Below, piece by piece: positions 7,320-16,762 of a DNA stretch of 34,289 nucleotides. Positions within the stretch are counted from its first letter, which is position 1, and each line of letters starts with the position of its first letter. Under the pieces are notes generated by a model. That model was not told where the DNA came from and ran no database searches. It saw nothing but the letters and a program-made list of their open reading frames with translations. This DNA is from an uncultured Clostridia bacterium (lineage in GTDB: Bacteria; Bacillota; Clostridia; Oscillospirales; Acutalibacteraceae): assembly GCA_937884975.1 (NCBI GenBank), contig CAKZZS010000012.1:1-34289 (forward strand), given 5' to 3'. The translations under genes were made by a program, and so were the position numbers.

Positions 7320-8193
7320 GAAAAAAATAAAAATCACAAAGAAAAAAATCTTTGACACATTTGTAGACTATCTTTTTTATATACTGGGCGGAATATCCTA
7401 CTCAATTTCGGTAAATATGTTCTCCACGCCGAACCATATTTCAATAGGCGGACTTACGGGTATTTCAACCCTTTTGAACTATCTTTTCCAGTTGCCGGTC
7501 GGTGTAATGGTATTCGTAATGAATATACCGCTTTACATCCTGTCGTTCAAAATACTCGGCACGAAATTCCTTGCAAGAACAATTGTTGCAACAGCTTCCT
7601 GTTCAATTTTTATTGACTTGCTGGAAAAATGGATTCCCCCTTATACAAATAATCCTCTGCTTGCGGCGATTTTCTGCGGAGTAACGTGCGGACTTGCGCT
7701 TTCGCTCGTATTTATGAGGGGCGCGACAACGGGCGGAACGGATATCATAGCAAAGCTTGTTCATAAATTCAGACCGAACATTTCGCTCGGAAAGGTGCTT
7801 TTACTTTGCGACGCAATTGTAGTCGGCATTTCGGGTCTTGTTTATAAAAACCTTGAAAGTATGCTTTACGCTTCAATTACCATTTTTGTTGCAAGTAAAA
7901 CAATTGATTTCATCATTTACGGCTCGGCAGGCGGAAAGCTGCTTCTCATAGTCACCTCAAAGGTTGACGAAATGACCGAAGCTATAACGGAGCGACTTGA
8001 CAGAGGCGCGACCATTATCCCCGCAAAGGGCGGATATACGCGAGAGGACAAGGATATGATTCTCTGCGCAGTGCGTTCGCACGAAATCGCGAATATCAAT
8101 AAAATCGTTAAAGAAATTGACCCTAACGCATTTACAATGATAACCAACGCAAGCGAAATCGTAGGCGAAGGCTTCCAGAGTGAAATAAGCTGA
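7312..8193 (+). CDS. YitT family membrane protein (DUF161/DUF2179)
   Basis: Integral membrane protein of unknown transport role, common in Firmicutes. The basic N-terminus (KKKIKITKKK) precedes about five or six hydrophobic spans (roughly 20-200) containing the family signature RGATTGGTDI. A cytoplasmic DUF2179 domain (about 210-285, with GATIIPAKGGYT and MILCAV) follows. I prefer the TTG start at 7312, 8 bp after GGAG; the in-frame GTG at 7303 overlaps that site. It overlaps mrnC by 8 bp, so coupling is likely. Function cannot be inferred beyond family. Confidence 0.9.
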   Translation: MAKKKIKITKKKIFDTFVDYLFYILGGISYSISVNMFSTPNHISIGGLTGISTLLNYLFQLPVGVMVFVMNIPLYILSFKILGTKFLARTIVATASCSIFIDLLEKWIPPYTNNPLLAAIFCGVTCGLALSLVFMRGATTGGTDIIAKLVHKFRPNISLGKVLLLCDAIVVGISGLVYKNLESMLYASITIFVASKTIDFIIYGSAGGKLLLIVTSKVDEMTEAITERLDRGATIIPAKGGYTREDKDMILCAVRSHEIANINKIVKEIDPNAFTMITNASEIVGEGFQSEIS

Positions 8194-8212
8194 AATCCAT
8201 CAAGAGGTATAT

Positions 8213-10024
8213 ATGGAACAAAAGAAAACACACATAAGGAATTTTTCAATAATCGCTCATATCGACCACGGCAAGTCCACTCTTGCCGACAGGCTGCTCG
8301 AGCTTACGGAATCGGTTTCTAAAAGAGATATGACCGAACAGTTATTAGACAATATGGAGCTTGAGCGTGAGCGCGGCATTACCATTAAATCCCATGCTGT
8401 CACCCTTGACTACACGGCACAAAACGGTGAAAAGTACGAGCTTAACCTCATTGACACTCCCGGTCACGTTGACTTTAACTATGAGGTTTCGCGTTCGCTT
8501 GCCGCGTGCGAGGGAGCGCTGCTTGTGGTTGACGCGTCCCAGGGAATCGAAGCGCAGACGCTTGCGAATACATATCTTGCTCTCGACCATGACCTTGAAA
8601 TTGTTCCTATAATAAATAAAATAGATTTGCCTGCCGCTGACAGCGAAAGAGTTGCGGCGGAAATTGAGGATATTATCGGGCTTGACTGCTCCTCTGCGCC
8701 GAAAATATCGGCAAAGACGGGCGTAAACGTTGAGCAGGTGCTTGAAAAAATCGTTTCGGATATCCCCTGCCCTTCGGGCGACGACGACGCGCCGCTTCGC
8801 GCGCTGATTTTCGACTCGGTCTATGACAGCTACAAGGGCGTAATAGTTTACGTAAGAGTTGTTGACGGCACAGTTAAGGTCGGCGACACCATGAAAATGA
8901 TGGCGACGGGCGCCGAATTTAATGTTGTCGAAGCAGGCGTAATGAGAGCAACCTCAATGGAAAACAGAGGCGTGCTCAAAGCAGGTGATGTCGGTTATCT
9001 GACGGGTTCAATAAAAACAGTCAGTGACGCGAGAGTCGGCGACACGGTCACAACCGCCGAAAAAGAAGCGAAGGAGCCTCTTCCCGGCTACAGAAAGGTT
9101 AATCCCATGGTTTTCTGCGGAATTTATCCTGCGGACGGCGCGGATTACGAAAACTTAAGGGAAGCGCTCGAAAAGCTTCAGTTAAACGACGCGGCGTTGA
9201 GCTTCGAACCCGAAACATCGGGCGCGCTGGGCTTCGGCTTCCGCTGCGGATTTTTAGGACTTTTACACCTTGAAATCATTCAGGAGCGACTTGAAAGAGA
9301 ATACAACCTCAACCTCGTTACAACCATTCCGAGCGTTGAATATAAAATCCACCTTACAAGCGGCGAAACGGTAATTATCGACAACCCCACCAATTATCCC
9401 GACCCTGCGACCATCAATTACAGCGAGGAGCCTATGACGGCGGCTCATATCTATTCTCCGCCGGAGTATGTCGGTACGATTATGGACCTGTGTCAGGACA
9501 GACGCGGCGTTTATAAGGATATGACCTATCTTGCCGCTGACAGAGTTGATATTGCATACGACCTGCCGCTTAACGAAATTATTTACGATTTCTTTGACGC
9601 GCTTAAATCACGTACAAGGGGCTACGCTTCGTTTGACTACGAATTAAAGGATTATGTCAGAAGCAACCTCGTTAAGCTTGATGTGCTTCTTAACGGCGAC
9701 GGCATTGACGCGCTTTCATTCATCATTCACGCCGACAAGGCGTATCCGAGAGCGAGAAAAATCGCCGAAAAATTAAAAGAAAATATCCCGAGACAGATGT
9801 TTGAAATACCCATTCAGATAGCTATCGGCGGAAAGGTAATTGCGAGAGAAACCGTAAAGGCAATGAGAAAGGATGTTCTTGCAAAGTGCTACGGCGGCGA
9901 TATCACAAGAAAGAAAAAGCTTCTTGAAAAGCAAAAAGAGGGTAAAAAGCGTATGCGCCAGTTCGGTACGGTTGAGGTGCCGCAGGAGGCGTTTATGGCG
10001 GTGCTTAAGTTAGATGATGACTAA
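8213..10024 (+). CDS. lepA: Elongation factor 4 (LepA)
   Basis: Translational GTPase that acts on stalled or back-translocated ribosomes and in initiation. The 603 residues match the usual length. The G domain carries AHIDHGKST (G1), the ERERGITIKSH switch, DTPGHVDF (G3) and NKIDLP (G4). Domain II, the EF-G-like III and V modules and the LepA-specific C-terminal domain (ending KKRMRQFGTVEVPQEAFMAVL-type) follow. The ATG at 8213 follows AAGAGGT. Its last codons overlap the hemW start, a lepA-hemW linkage common in Firmicutes. Confidence 0.97.
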   Translation: MEQKKTHIRNFSIIAHIDHGKSTLADRLLELTESVSKRDMTEQLLDNMELERERGITIKSHAVTLDYTAQNGEKYELNLIDTPGHVDFNYEVSRSLAACEGALLVVDASQGIEAQTLANTYLALDHDLEIVPIINKIDLPAADSERVAAEIEDIIGLDCSSAPKISAKTGVNVEQVLEKIVSDIPCPSGDDDAPLRALIFDSVYDSYKGVIVYVRVVDGTVKVGDTMKMMATGAEFNVVEAGVMRATSMENRGVLKAGDVGYLTGSIKTVSDARVGDTVTTAEKEAKEPLPGYRKVNPMVFCGIYPADGADYENLREALEKLQLNDAALSFEPETSGALGFGFRCGFLGLLHLEIIQERLEREYNLNLVTTIPSVEYKIHLTSGETVIIDNPTNYPDPATINYSEEPMTAAHIYSPPEYVGTIMDLCQDRRGVYKDMTYLAADRVDIAYDLPLNEIIYDFFDALKSRTRGYASFDYELKDYVRSNLVKLDVLLNGDGIDALSFIIHADKAYPRARKIAEKLKENIPRQMFEIPIQIAIGGKVIARETVKAMRKDVLAKCYGGDITRKKKLLEKQKEGKKRMRQFGTVEVPQEAFMAVLKLDDD

Positions 10025-11117
10025 ACCTATCGGGCTTTACGTCCACATTCCGTTCTGTGAAAAAAAGTGCAGCTACTGCGATTTTTATTCCTTTTCGGCA
10101 GACGAAACGACAAAGGAAGCGTATGTAAACGCGCTTTTAAAAAGATTTGACGAATACAGGGAAAAGTACGACTGTAAAGCTGATACACTTTACATTGGTG
10201 GCGGAACTCCGAGCCTTTTAAACGATAATCAAATTCAGAGACTTGTTAAAAAAGCAAGAGATTTGTTTTTAACCGATAACGCGGAAATTACGGTTGAAGC
10301 AAATCCGCATTCTTCACTGCCCGAATTTTTAAAGGCGGCGGCAGACGTCGGGGTGAACAGACTGTCCTTCGGTCTTCAGTCGGCAAACGAAAAAGAGCTT
10401 GACTTTCTCGGCAGGAGCACAACGCCAAAAGAGCTTGAAAACGCCGTAAAATCAGCATTTTCGGCAGGAATTGAAAATGTTTCCGCCGACGTGATGTTAG
10501 GCTTACAGGGTCAAACCGAAGAAACCCTTTCTTCCACGGTTGACTTTGCGCTTTCCCTCGGAGTTAAGCACATAAGCGCTTACATATTAAAATTAGAGGA
10601 AAACACACCCCTTTATAAAAAAAGGGAATTGCTGACGCTGCCCGACGAAGACGAAACGGCTGAACTGTATTTGTATCTTTGCGACAAATTGACAAGTAGA
10701 AATACTTTACAGTACGAAATATCAAATTTTGCCTTTTCGGGTTACGAAAGCCGCCACAACCTTAAATACTGGCGGTGCGAGGAATACCTCGGAATCGGCG
10801 CTTCGGCTCACTCGTTTATAAAAAACAAAAGATTTTATTATCCGAGAGATATCGGGGCGTTTTTAAACGGCTGCTCCCCCGTTGACGACGGCGACGGCGG
10901 CAGCGAAGAGGAATATATAATGTTAAAGCTCCGTCTGACAGAGGGAATTTCCTTTAAGGAATTTGAAAAAAGATTTTCCCATCCGTTTGACGAAGCAAAA
11001 AAGAAAAAAGCAAGATTTCTTAATGAAAAAGGACTTGTTAATATAGATGAAAGCGGATTTTCGTTGACGCAAAACGGATTTCTGCTTTCCAACTCGGTTA
11101 TCTGTGAATTTATATGA
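10014..11117 (+). CDS. hemW: Radical SAM heme chaperone HemW
   Basis: Radical SAM protein of 367 residues that binds heme and is thought to deliver it to respiratory proteins. The cluster-binding motif is CEKKCSYCDF (residues 15-24), the CX3CX2CXF form that separates HemW from coproporphyrinogen dehydrogenase HemN (CX3CX2CXC). The YIGGGTPS segment (about 60-67) and the C-terminal HemN_C region are present. The ATG overlaps the lepA stop by 11 bp, with a neighbouring ATG one codon on. Older annotations would call this HemN; no other heme genes are visible here. Confidence 0.93.
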   Translation: MMTKPIGLYVHIPFCEKKCSYCDFYSFSADETTKEAYVNALLKRFDEYREKYDCKADTLYIGGGTPSLLNDNQIQRLVKKARDLFLTDNAEITVEANPHSSLPEFLKAAADVGVNRLSFGLQSANEKELDFLGRSTTPKELENAVKSAFSAGIENVSADVMLGLQGQTEETLSSTVDFALSLGVKHISAYILKLEENTPLYKKRELLTLPDEDETAELYLYLCDKLTSRNTLQYEISNFAFSGYESRHNLKYWRCEEYLGIGASAHSFIKNKRFYYPRDIGAFLNGCSPVDDGDGGSEEEYIMLKLRLTEGISFKEFEKRFSHPFDEAKKKKARFLNEKGLVNIDESGFSLTQNGFLLSNSVICEFI

Positions 11118-11132
11118 AAGGAGGATGAGCTG

Positions 11133-12902
11133 TTGTTTAAAATATTAAAGTACTTAAGACCTTACGCATTTCAGACCGCTTTGGCAATGCTTTTTATGGT
11201 GTTCAATAATGCAACAACACTTATCCTGCCGCTGATGCTTTCAAAAATTATCAACAATGGCGTAACGGAAGGCAAAATAATCTATATATTGACAACAGGA
11301 CTTCAGATGCTTTTGATTTCCCTTTTCGGAATTATCACCTCAATTATAGGTAATTATTTTGCTGCAAAGGCGTCAATGGGCTTCGGCGCAACGCTTCGCC
11401 GCGAAATATTCACAAAGGTTGAATCACTTTCGCCCGGCGACATAAACGAGGTCGGAATTCCGTCGCTCATAACCCGTTCGACGAATGACGTAAAGCACAT
11501 TACCGATATGATAGTCAACGGTATCCGTATGATTATCGCCGCGCCGGTTCTGCTTATCGGCGGAGCGGTGCTTGCCATTTTTATGAACCCCCAGCTTTCA
11601 ACGGTTATACTTGTTGCGCTTCCCGTTATTGCGCTCATAGTTTTCCTCGTTGCAAGAAAAGTAATACCGATGTTTGACGAGATGGAAAAGAGAACCGACC
11701 GTCTTAATCAGGTTGTAAGGGAGAAGATAAGCGGCATAAGGGTTATAAGAGCCTTCAGCCGCACCGGATACGAGGACGAAAAGTTTGACGAGGCTTCGAG
11801 CAGACTGACGTTCCTTGCGCTTAAAATCAACAGAATTGTCGCCTTACTTATTCCAATTGGCGTTTCAATTCTTTTTGCAATGGTCATTTCACTCGTCTGG
11901 CTTTCAACAATGCAGGTAAACCGTCTTGACGCATTAACCCAAGCCGAGGCAATTGCAAATACCGTCGGCGACCTTCAGGCGTTCATCCTTTATCTTATTG
12001 CAATTCTTGTTGCGCTTGTTATGGCGGCGACGATGTTCATTATGGTCCCCTACGGCACAATTTCGGCTAACAGAATACTTGAGGTTCTGAGCATTGAGCC
12101 AACCGTTAAGGAGAGCGAAAATCCCGTTATCCCCGACGAAAACACAAAGGGTGTTCTTGAGTTTAAAAACGTCACCTTCGGTTACCCGGGAGCGGAAAAC
12201 CCGATTCTTAACAATATAAGCTTTAAAATTGAGCAGGGCGAGACAGTTGCAATTATCGGCTCAACCGGCAGCGGCAAGTCAACGCTGATAAATCTTATTC
12301 CGAGATTTTTTGACGTAACGGGTGGAGAAATACTTATTGACGGCGTAAATGTTAAGGATATTCCGCTCGACGTACTCAACGGAAAAATCGGCTTTGTACC
12401 GCAAAAGGCGGTTCTGTTTTCGGGCACTGTTGCGGACAACCTTAAATTCGGAAAGCAGGACGCAACGGTAGAAGAAATTGAAAGAGCGCTTGAAATTTCG
12501 CAGTCAACCGAATTTGTAAACGCCCTGCCGAACAAGGTTTACGAAATGATTTCACAGGGCGGAAACACCCTTTCGGGCGGTCAGAAGCAGCGCCTTGCAA
12601 TTGCGCGCGCCTTAATTAAAAACGCGGAGTTCTTCATCTTTGACGACAGCTTTTCCGCAGTTGACCTTAAAACAGACGCCGCGCTTCGTAAATCGCTTCG
12701 TGAAAACCTTTCGCAGGCAACGGTTATCCTTGTTGCCCAGCGTATCGGTACAATTGCGCACTGCGACAAAATCATTGTGCTTGAGGACGGAAAAATAGTC
12801 GGTATAGGAAAGCATGAGGAATTGCTTGAAAACTGCTCCGTTTACAGGGAGATAGCCGACTCACAGTATTCCGTAACAGAGAACGGAGGTGAGCGTCTTT
12901 GA
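11133..12902 (+). CDS. Heterodimeric ABC exporter, half with the degenerate ATP site
   Basis: Type IV ABC exporter half, 589 residues: six transmembrane helices (about 1-315), then a nucleotide-binding domain with Walker A GSTGSGKST (376-384), Q-loop FVPQKA, signature LSGGQ (480-484) and Walker B FFIFDD (500-505). The catalytic Glu after Walker B is Asp (D505) and the H-loop His is Gln (AQRIGT, Q536), so this half supplies the non-catalytic site. The TTG start lies 8 bp after AAAGGAGG. The partner gene overlaps the stop by 4 bp. The pair resembles TM287/288-type multidrug exporters; the substrate is unknown. Confidence 0.93.
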   Translation: MFKILKYLRPYAFQTALAMLFMVFNNATTLILPLMLSKIINNGVTEGKIIYILTTGLQMLLISLFGIITSIIGNYFAAKASMGFGATLRREIFTKVESLSPGDINEVGIPSLITRSTNDVKHITDMIVNGIRMIIAAPVLLIGGAVLAIFMNPQLSTVILVALPVIALIVFLVARKVIPMFDEMEKRTDRLNQVVREKISGIRVIRAFSRTGYEDEKFDEASSRLTFLALKINRIVALLIPIGVSILFAMVISLVWLSTMQVNRLDALTQAEAIANTVGDLQAFILYLIAILVALVMAATMFIMVPYGTISANRILEVLSIEPTVKESENPVIPDENTKGVLEFKNVTFGYPGAENPILNNISFKIEQGETVAIIGSTGSGKSTLINLIPRFFDVTGGEILIDGVNVKDIPLDVLNGKIGFVPQKAVLFSGTVADNLKFGKQDATVEEIERALEISQSTEFVNALPNKVYEMISQGGNTLSGGQKQRLAIARALIKNAEFFIFDDSFSAVDLKTDAALRKSLRENLSQATVILVAQRIGTIAHCDKIIVLEDGKIVGIGKHEELLENCSVYREIADSQYSVTENGGERL

Positions 12903-14713
12903 GTAAGAAGAAAAGCAATCAGAACGAAAACTCAAAATATTCCCTCTACAAAAAGAAAACGGACAAGGCTTATGACACGCTCGGAACCGCCAAAAAGCTT
13001 GCAAAAAGATTAAAGCCGTTCTGGCCGAAGCTTATACTTGTTGCAATTGCGGCGGCTGTCAGTACGGCAATGAGCGTGCTCGGTCCCGTTTATCTCGGAA
13101 ATGTAATTGACGCTATAAACGTTCAGGTACACAATAAGCTTTCGGGCAACGCCTTTGAATTCAGGGAAATTGCAGTTATCCTTATAAAGGCAATTGCCGT
13201 TTACGCAATTACCTCGCTTATGATGTATATTCAGCAGTACACCATGGCTGGCGTTGCGCAGAAGCTTGTTTACACTCTTCGTAACGACGTAAACAAAAAG
13301 CTTTCTATTCTACCGCTTCGCTACTACGACTCGACCACTACGGGCGAGGTATTGAGCCGCGTTGTCAATGACCTTGACAATATCAATAAATCGCTCCAGA
13401 ACAACCTTACGCAGATTATTACCTCGGTCATAACGGTTATAGGAGTGCTTGCAATGATGCTTCACCTTAACCTTACAATGACCGCAGTATCGGTTGCCGT
13501 AGTACCGGCTTCCGCCCTTATTGCGCTTCTTATTGCCGGCAGGTCAAAGCGCTGGTTCAGACAGCAGTGGGACAGAAACGGAGAATTAAACGGCCATATC
13601 GAAGAAATGTATACGGGCCATAATATAATCAAGATTTTCTCAATGGAGAAAAACGCGGTCAACGAATTTGACGATATTAACAACGAGCTTTTCAAGGTCA
13701 GCTACAAGGCGCAGTTCCTTTCGGGAATAATTATGCCGTTTATAAGCTTTGTAAACAATATCGGCTACGTTATAATATGTATACTCGGCGGTTTGTTTGT
13801 AATAAACAAAACCTTAAGCCTTGGCGGAATAACAACCTTTATTACATATTCAAAGCTATTCTCACAGCCGTTTGTCGACCTTGCACAGATTATGAATAAC
13901 CTGCAGAGCACTCTCGCATCGGCTGAACGCGTATTCAACCTTGTCGAGGAAGAAGCCGAAAGCAGTGACGAGGGCAACGAGGTTCTCACGGACCCGAAAG
14001 GCGTTATAAAATTTGAGCACGTTGATTTCTGCTATACCGAGGACAAGCCGCTTATGAACGACTTAAATCTTGAGGTAAAGCCCGGTCAGCTTGTTGCAAT
14101 AGTCGGTCCTACGGGCGCAGGCAAGACGACAATAGTAAATCTCCTTATGAGGTTTTATGACGTAAAGGGCGGCAAAATCACCTTTGACGGCAAGGATATT
14201 AACACGCTCACAAGGGATTCGCTTCGCTCGGCATTCGGAATGATTCTTCAGGATATATGGCTTTTCAAGGGCACTATCCGCGACAATATCGCCTACGGCA
14301 GGCTTGACGCAACGGATGAGGAAATCATAGCCGCTGCGAAGATGGCGAGAGCGCACCATTTTATAAGCACTCTTTCCGACGGCTACGACACAGTTCTTGA
14401 CGAAAACGGAACTAATATTTCACAGGGTCAGCGGCAGTTAATCACAATTGCCAGAGCCGTACTTGCAAACCCGTCAGTACTCATTCTTGACGAGGCGACT
14501 TCATCAGTCGACACAAGAACGGAAATGCAGATTCAGTATGCAATGGCAGACCTGATGAAAAACCGCACATGCTTTGTAATTGCGCACAGGCTTTCGACAA
14601 TAAGAAAGGCTGACACAATTCTTGTAATCGATAACGGCGAAATAGTTGAAACGGGCAACCATCAGGAGCTCTTAGAGAAAAAAGGCTTCTATTATCAGCT
14701 TTATAACAGTTAA
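12899..14713 (+). CDS. Heterodimeric ABC exporter, half with the canonical Walker B
   Basis: Second exporter half, 604 residues. A charged N-terminal extension (about 1-40, Lys/Asn-rich) precedes six transmembrane helices (about 45-330). The nucleotide-binding domain has Walker A GPTGAGKTT (403-411), Walker B LILDE with catalytic E532, H-loop His (H563) and an altered signature ISQGQ (507-511) instead of LSGGQ. This complements the upstream partner: one competent hydrolytic site and one degenerate site. The TTG start follows GGAGGT and overlaps the partner's TGA by 4 bp. A strong terminator follows. Drug, lipid or peptide export are all possible. Confidence 0.93.
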   Translation: MSKKKSNQNENSKYSLYKKKTDKAYDTLGTAKKLAKRLKPFWPKLILVAIAAAVSTAMSVLGPVYLGNVIDAINVQVHNKLSGNAFEFREIAVILIKAIAVYAITSLMMYIQQYTMAGVAQKLVYTLRNDVNKKLSILPLRYYDSTTTGEVLSRVVNDLDNINKSLQNNLTQIITSVITVIGVLAMMLHLNLTMTAVSVAVVPASALIALLIAGRSKRWFRQQWDRNGELNGHIEEMYTGHNIIKIFSMEKNAVNEFDDINNELFKVSYKAQFLSGIIMPFISFVNNIGYVIICILGGLFVINKTLSLGGITTFITYSKLFSQPFVDLAQIMNNLQSTLASAERVFNLVEEEAESSDEGNEVLTDPKGVIKFEHVDFCYTEDKPLMNDLNLEVKPGQLVAIVGPTGAGKTTIVNLLMRFYDVKGGKITFDGKDINTLTRDSLRSAFGMILQDIWLFKGTIRDNIAYGRLDATDEEIIAAAKMARAHHFISTLSDGYDTVLDENGTNISQGQRQLITIARAVLANPSVLILDEATSSVDTRTEMQIQYAMADLMKNRTCFVIAHRLSTIRKADTILVIDNGEIVETGNHQELLEKKGFYYQLYNS

Positions 14714-14732
14714 GGGTCACTGCTTAAATCAG

Positions 14733-14763
14733 TTGAGATTATTCGTTTCATTCAAAATGACAT
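14733..14763. repeat. Decayed copy of the interspersed repeat unit
   Basis: TTGAGATTATTCGTTTCATT with AAAATGACAT is clearly related to the unit at 78-108 (TTGAGATTCTTCGCTGAAGC...AGAATGACAT). A CCTCTTAAGAGG palindrome further on recalls the CCCCTCAAGGGG block of the first copy. The order of blocks differs between the two loci. Confidence 0.5.
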
Positions 14764-14764
14764 A

Positions 14765-14801
14765 AAAAATCGCCCGACACAAAATGTGTCGGGCGATTTT
14801 T
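14765..14801. terminator. Strong bidirectional terminator between convergent genes
   Basis: Perfect stem ATCGCCCGACACA/TGTGTCGGGCGAT with a short AAA loop, flanked by A5 and T5 tracts. It serves the exporter genes on the plus strand and the symporter gene on the minus strand. Confidence 0.92.
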
Positions 14802-14829
14802 ATTTGGTTTCCTCTTAAGAGGAAGGCTA

Positions 14830-16266
14830 TTATTCTGCCTTTTCTCTTTCACTTGCTCTTTTTTCTGTAATATAATCGTGAATTGTCTCGCTCACTTCTC
14901 CGTAAAGCTTAAATTTCTTTCTGAAAATAATAAGCGACAGCGCGATAAGAATCGGCGGAACCGCAAATGCGATAAAACCAATTGCCGCCTGAGTCTGTGA
15001 GTTGACCGCAACATCTACGCCTTTTGCCTTGCACTCATTGACCTGTGCCGAGTAATGGAACAGTCCGAGACCGCCATAATAGATAACCGTCTGAATTGTA
15101 TATGCGAGCTTCTGCAAAAAGCCCTTCATTGAGAAAGTGATGCTCTCGCTTCTCTCGCCGTTTTTGTATTCGCCGTAGTCAACAATATCCGCAAGGAAAA
15201 TCGTCTGGGAAACAAACATTGACGCAATGCCGACTGATGCGAGAATATAACACACGTCAAGGGCAATTGTGATTTTAAGAACAGGTCCGAACAGGAACAT
15301 CAGCGCGTAACCGAGAATGGTTGTTGAAAGGGAAACGGTATAAATCTGCCTTTTGTTAAGACCGAATTTTGAAAGCACGGGGATAACAACAAGACCGATG
15401 ACCGAGCCTGCAGCGCCGATAGTCTGGAAAAGCGACTGCGCCTTGCCGTCACCTACTACCTGGGTGAAATATGTAACTGCCGTGCCGCTTGTTAAGTACC
15501 AGCCTGCGTTTGAAAGCATTGCAAATATCATAAAGACAACAAGCTGGTCGTTACCCTTAATAACCGCAAAAATCTGCTTAAAGGAAAATTTCTTTTTCTC
15601 GCCGTAGACAACATTTCTCTCTTTTGTAAAGGTTACGCAAAGCAAAGCGAAAACAACAAGCAAAATGCCGCATATACCTGCCCAGCGCGAGAAGCCTTCG
15701 GCGCTGTAACCGTCTTTATCGGTATTCATCTTTCCCGAAAGCAACGGAACAATAATCGGTGTTGCAATTGTGATTATTCCCTGACCGAGTCCCGAAAAGG
15801 TTCTCGCAACGGTTGAAACAAGATTTCTCTCTTTTTCTTCGCTTGTAAAGGAGGGAATCATTGACCAGTACGGAATGTCCGCAAGGGTGTTCGTCATACC
15901 CCAGAGAACATACATAACCGCAACATAAATGTAAAGCGGAAGTCCGGAAAGACCGAACCTTGAGAACAGTAAAAACAAAACTATTGCATTACAAACCGCA
16001 CCGATTAAAATCCACGGTCTGTATTTGCCGTGCTTTGTGCGTGTGTTATCGACAATAGTTCCCATCATCGGGTCGTTAATTCCGTCCCATATTCTCGCCA
16101 AAGGAGTCAGCAAAAGCAAAAAGCCCTCTTTAAGACCGAGCGTTGTTACAAGATAGTGACTTAAAAACGAATAAAACATTCCGTAGCTTAAGTCAAGACC
16201 TATTGCGCCGATGCCGTAGCCGAGCATATTTGCAAACGAAAGCTTTTTCTGTCTAATCTTCTCCAT
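14830..16266 (-). CDS. GPH-type sugar:cation symporter (MFS)
   Basis: Twelve-span secondary transporter of the glycoside-pentoside-hexuronide:cation symporter family, 478 residues, the usual size. Family marks are the N-terminal GYGIGAIGLDLSYGMF region, the conserved DGINDPMMGTIVDNT block (about 57-71), YRPWILIG (about 80-87), DIVDYGEYKNGERSES (about 380-395), and a cytoplasmic tail rich in charge. Relatives move melibiose, xylosides, glucuronides and other small glycosides with Na+ or H+. The ATG lies inside the end of the upstream C_GCAxxG gene (14-bp overlap), so the two are coupled. It is last in the operon; its substrate may be the feedstock of the transketolase pathway upstream. Confidence 0.88.
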   Translation of the reverse strand: MEKIRQKKLSFANMLGYGIGAIGLDLSYGMFYSFLSHYLVTTLGLKEGFLLLLTPLARIWDGINDPMMGTIVDNTRTKHGKYRPWILIGAVCNAIVLFLLFSRFGLSGLPLYIYVAVMYVLWGMTNTLADIPYWSMIPSFTSEEKERNLVSTVARTFSGLGQGIITIATPIIVPLLSGKMNTDKDGYSAEGFSRWAGICGILLVVFALLCVTFTKERNVVYGEKKKFSFKQIFAVIKGNDQLVVFMIFAMLSNAGWYLTSGTAVTYFTQVVGDGKAQSLFQTIGAAGSVIGLVVIPVLSKFGLNKRQIYTVSLSTTILGYALMFLFGPVLKITIALDVCYILASVGIASMFVSQTIFLADIVDYGEYKNGERSESITFSMKGFLQKLAYTIQTVIYYGGLGLFHYSAQVNECKAKGVDVAVNSQTQAAIGFIAFAVPPILIALSLIIFRKKFKLYGEVSETIHDYITEKRASEREKAE

Positions 16267-16705
16267 ACGTTTTCCCCTCTTTCTCGAACATCACCTTTTC
16301 AGCCAAAAGAACCGCGTCTTCAACAATATTTATACACGGTCTTCTCTTATAAGAAATGCCGTTTTCGTCATTTTTCGGCGGATTTTTAAGCTCGCGGCAG
16401 GTTACAAAGACGTACTTTTCCTTAAACGCTTTAAGCACTCTCTGGATTTCCTCGTATGTATGCGCCTTACTTTCGGCGTCCCTGCCGTCAACAGCGCCGT
16501 AAAGCATACCTGCGACAATTGAAACGCCCGAAAGAGCGCCGCATATTTCACCCGTTCTGCCGACTCCGCCTCCAAAGCCTGCGGATATTTTCATAGCGGT
16601 CTTTTCGTCAAGACCTATATCCTTTGCAAAGGCGCCGACAACAGCCTGGGAACAGTTAAAGCCGTCCTTAAAAAGCTCCACTGCTCTTTCGCTTCTCTCG
16701 CTCAT
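16253..16705 (-). CDS. C_GCAxxG_C_C family redox/metal-type protein
   Basis: Small protein of the C_GCAxxG_C_C family, 150 residues with the ATG at 16705, which follows AGGAGGC. The pattern's cysteines are all present: C18 in NCSQAV, C55 in GEICGALSG after the glycine-rich GFGGGVGRTG, then C103 and C124. Family members are often near oxidoreductases or transporters and are assumed to bind a metal or cluster, but no reaction is established. A longer in-frame start would begin inside the terminator hairpin upstream and is rejected. It overlaps the symporter gene downstream. Confidence 0.85.
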   Translation of the reverse strand: MSERSERAVELFKDGFNCSQAVVGAFAKDIGLDEKTAMKISAGFGGGVGRTGEICGALSGVSIVAGMLYGAVDGRDAESKAHTYEEIQRVLKAFKEKYVFVTCRELKNPPKNDENGISYKRRPCINIVEDAVLLAEKVMFEKEGKTYGED

Positions 16706-16725
16706 TTTTCCGCCTCCTACTCTAA

Positions 16726-16755
16726 AAGAGGTCGGTTCACTCAAACCGACCTCTT
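16726..16755 (-). terminator. Hairpin between the SCP2-like gene and the C_GCAxxG gene
   Basis: Minus-strand stem AAGAGGTCGGTT/AACCGACCTCTT with a 6-base loop, starting 8 bp after the SCP2-like stop and ending about 20 bp before the next ATG. The U-tract is short (TTTT), so it may be a partial terminator or processing site that lowers expression of the last two genes. Confidence 0.65.
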
Positions 16756-16762
16756 AAATTTT

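Noticed and set aside
10014..11117. Coproporphyrinogen dehydrogenase HemN
   Set aside because: The cluster motif is CX3CX2CDF, the HemW form, and lacks the fourth Cys of HemN.
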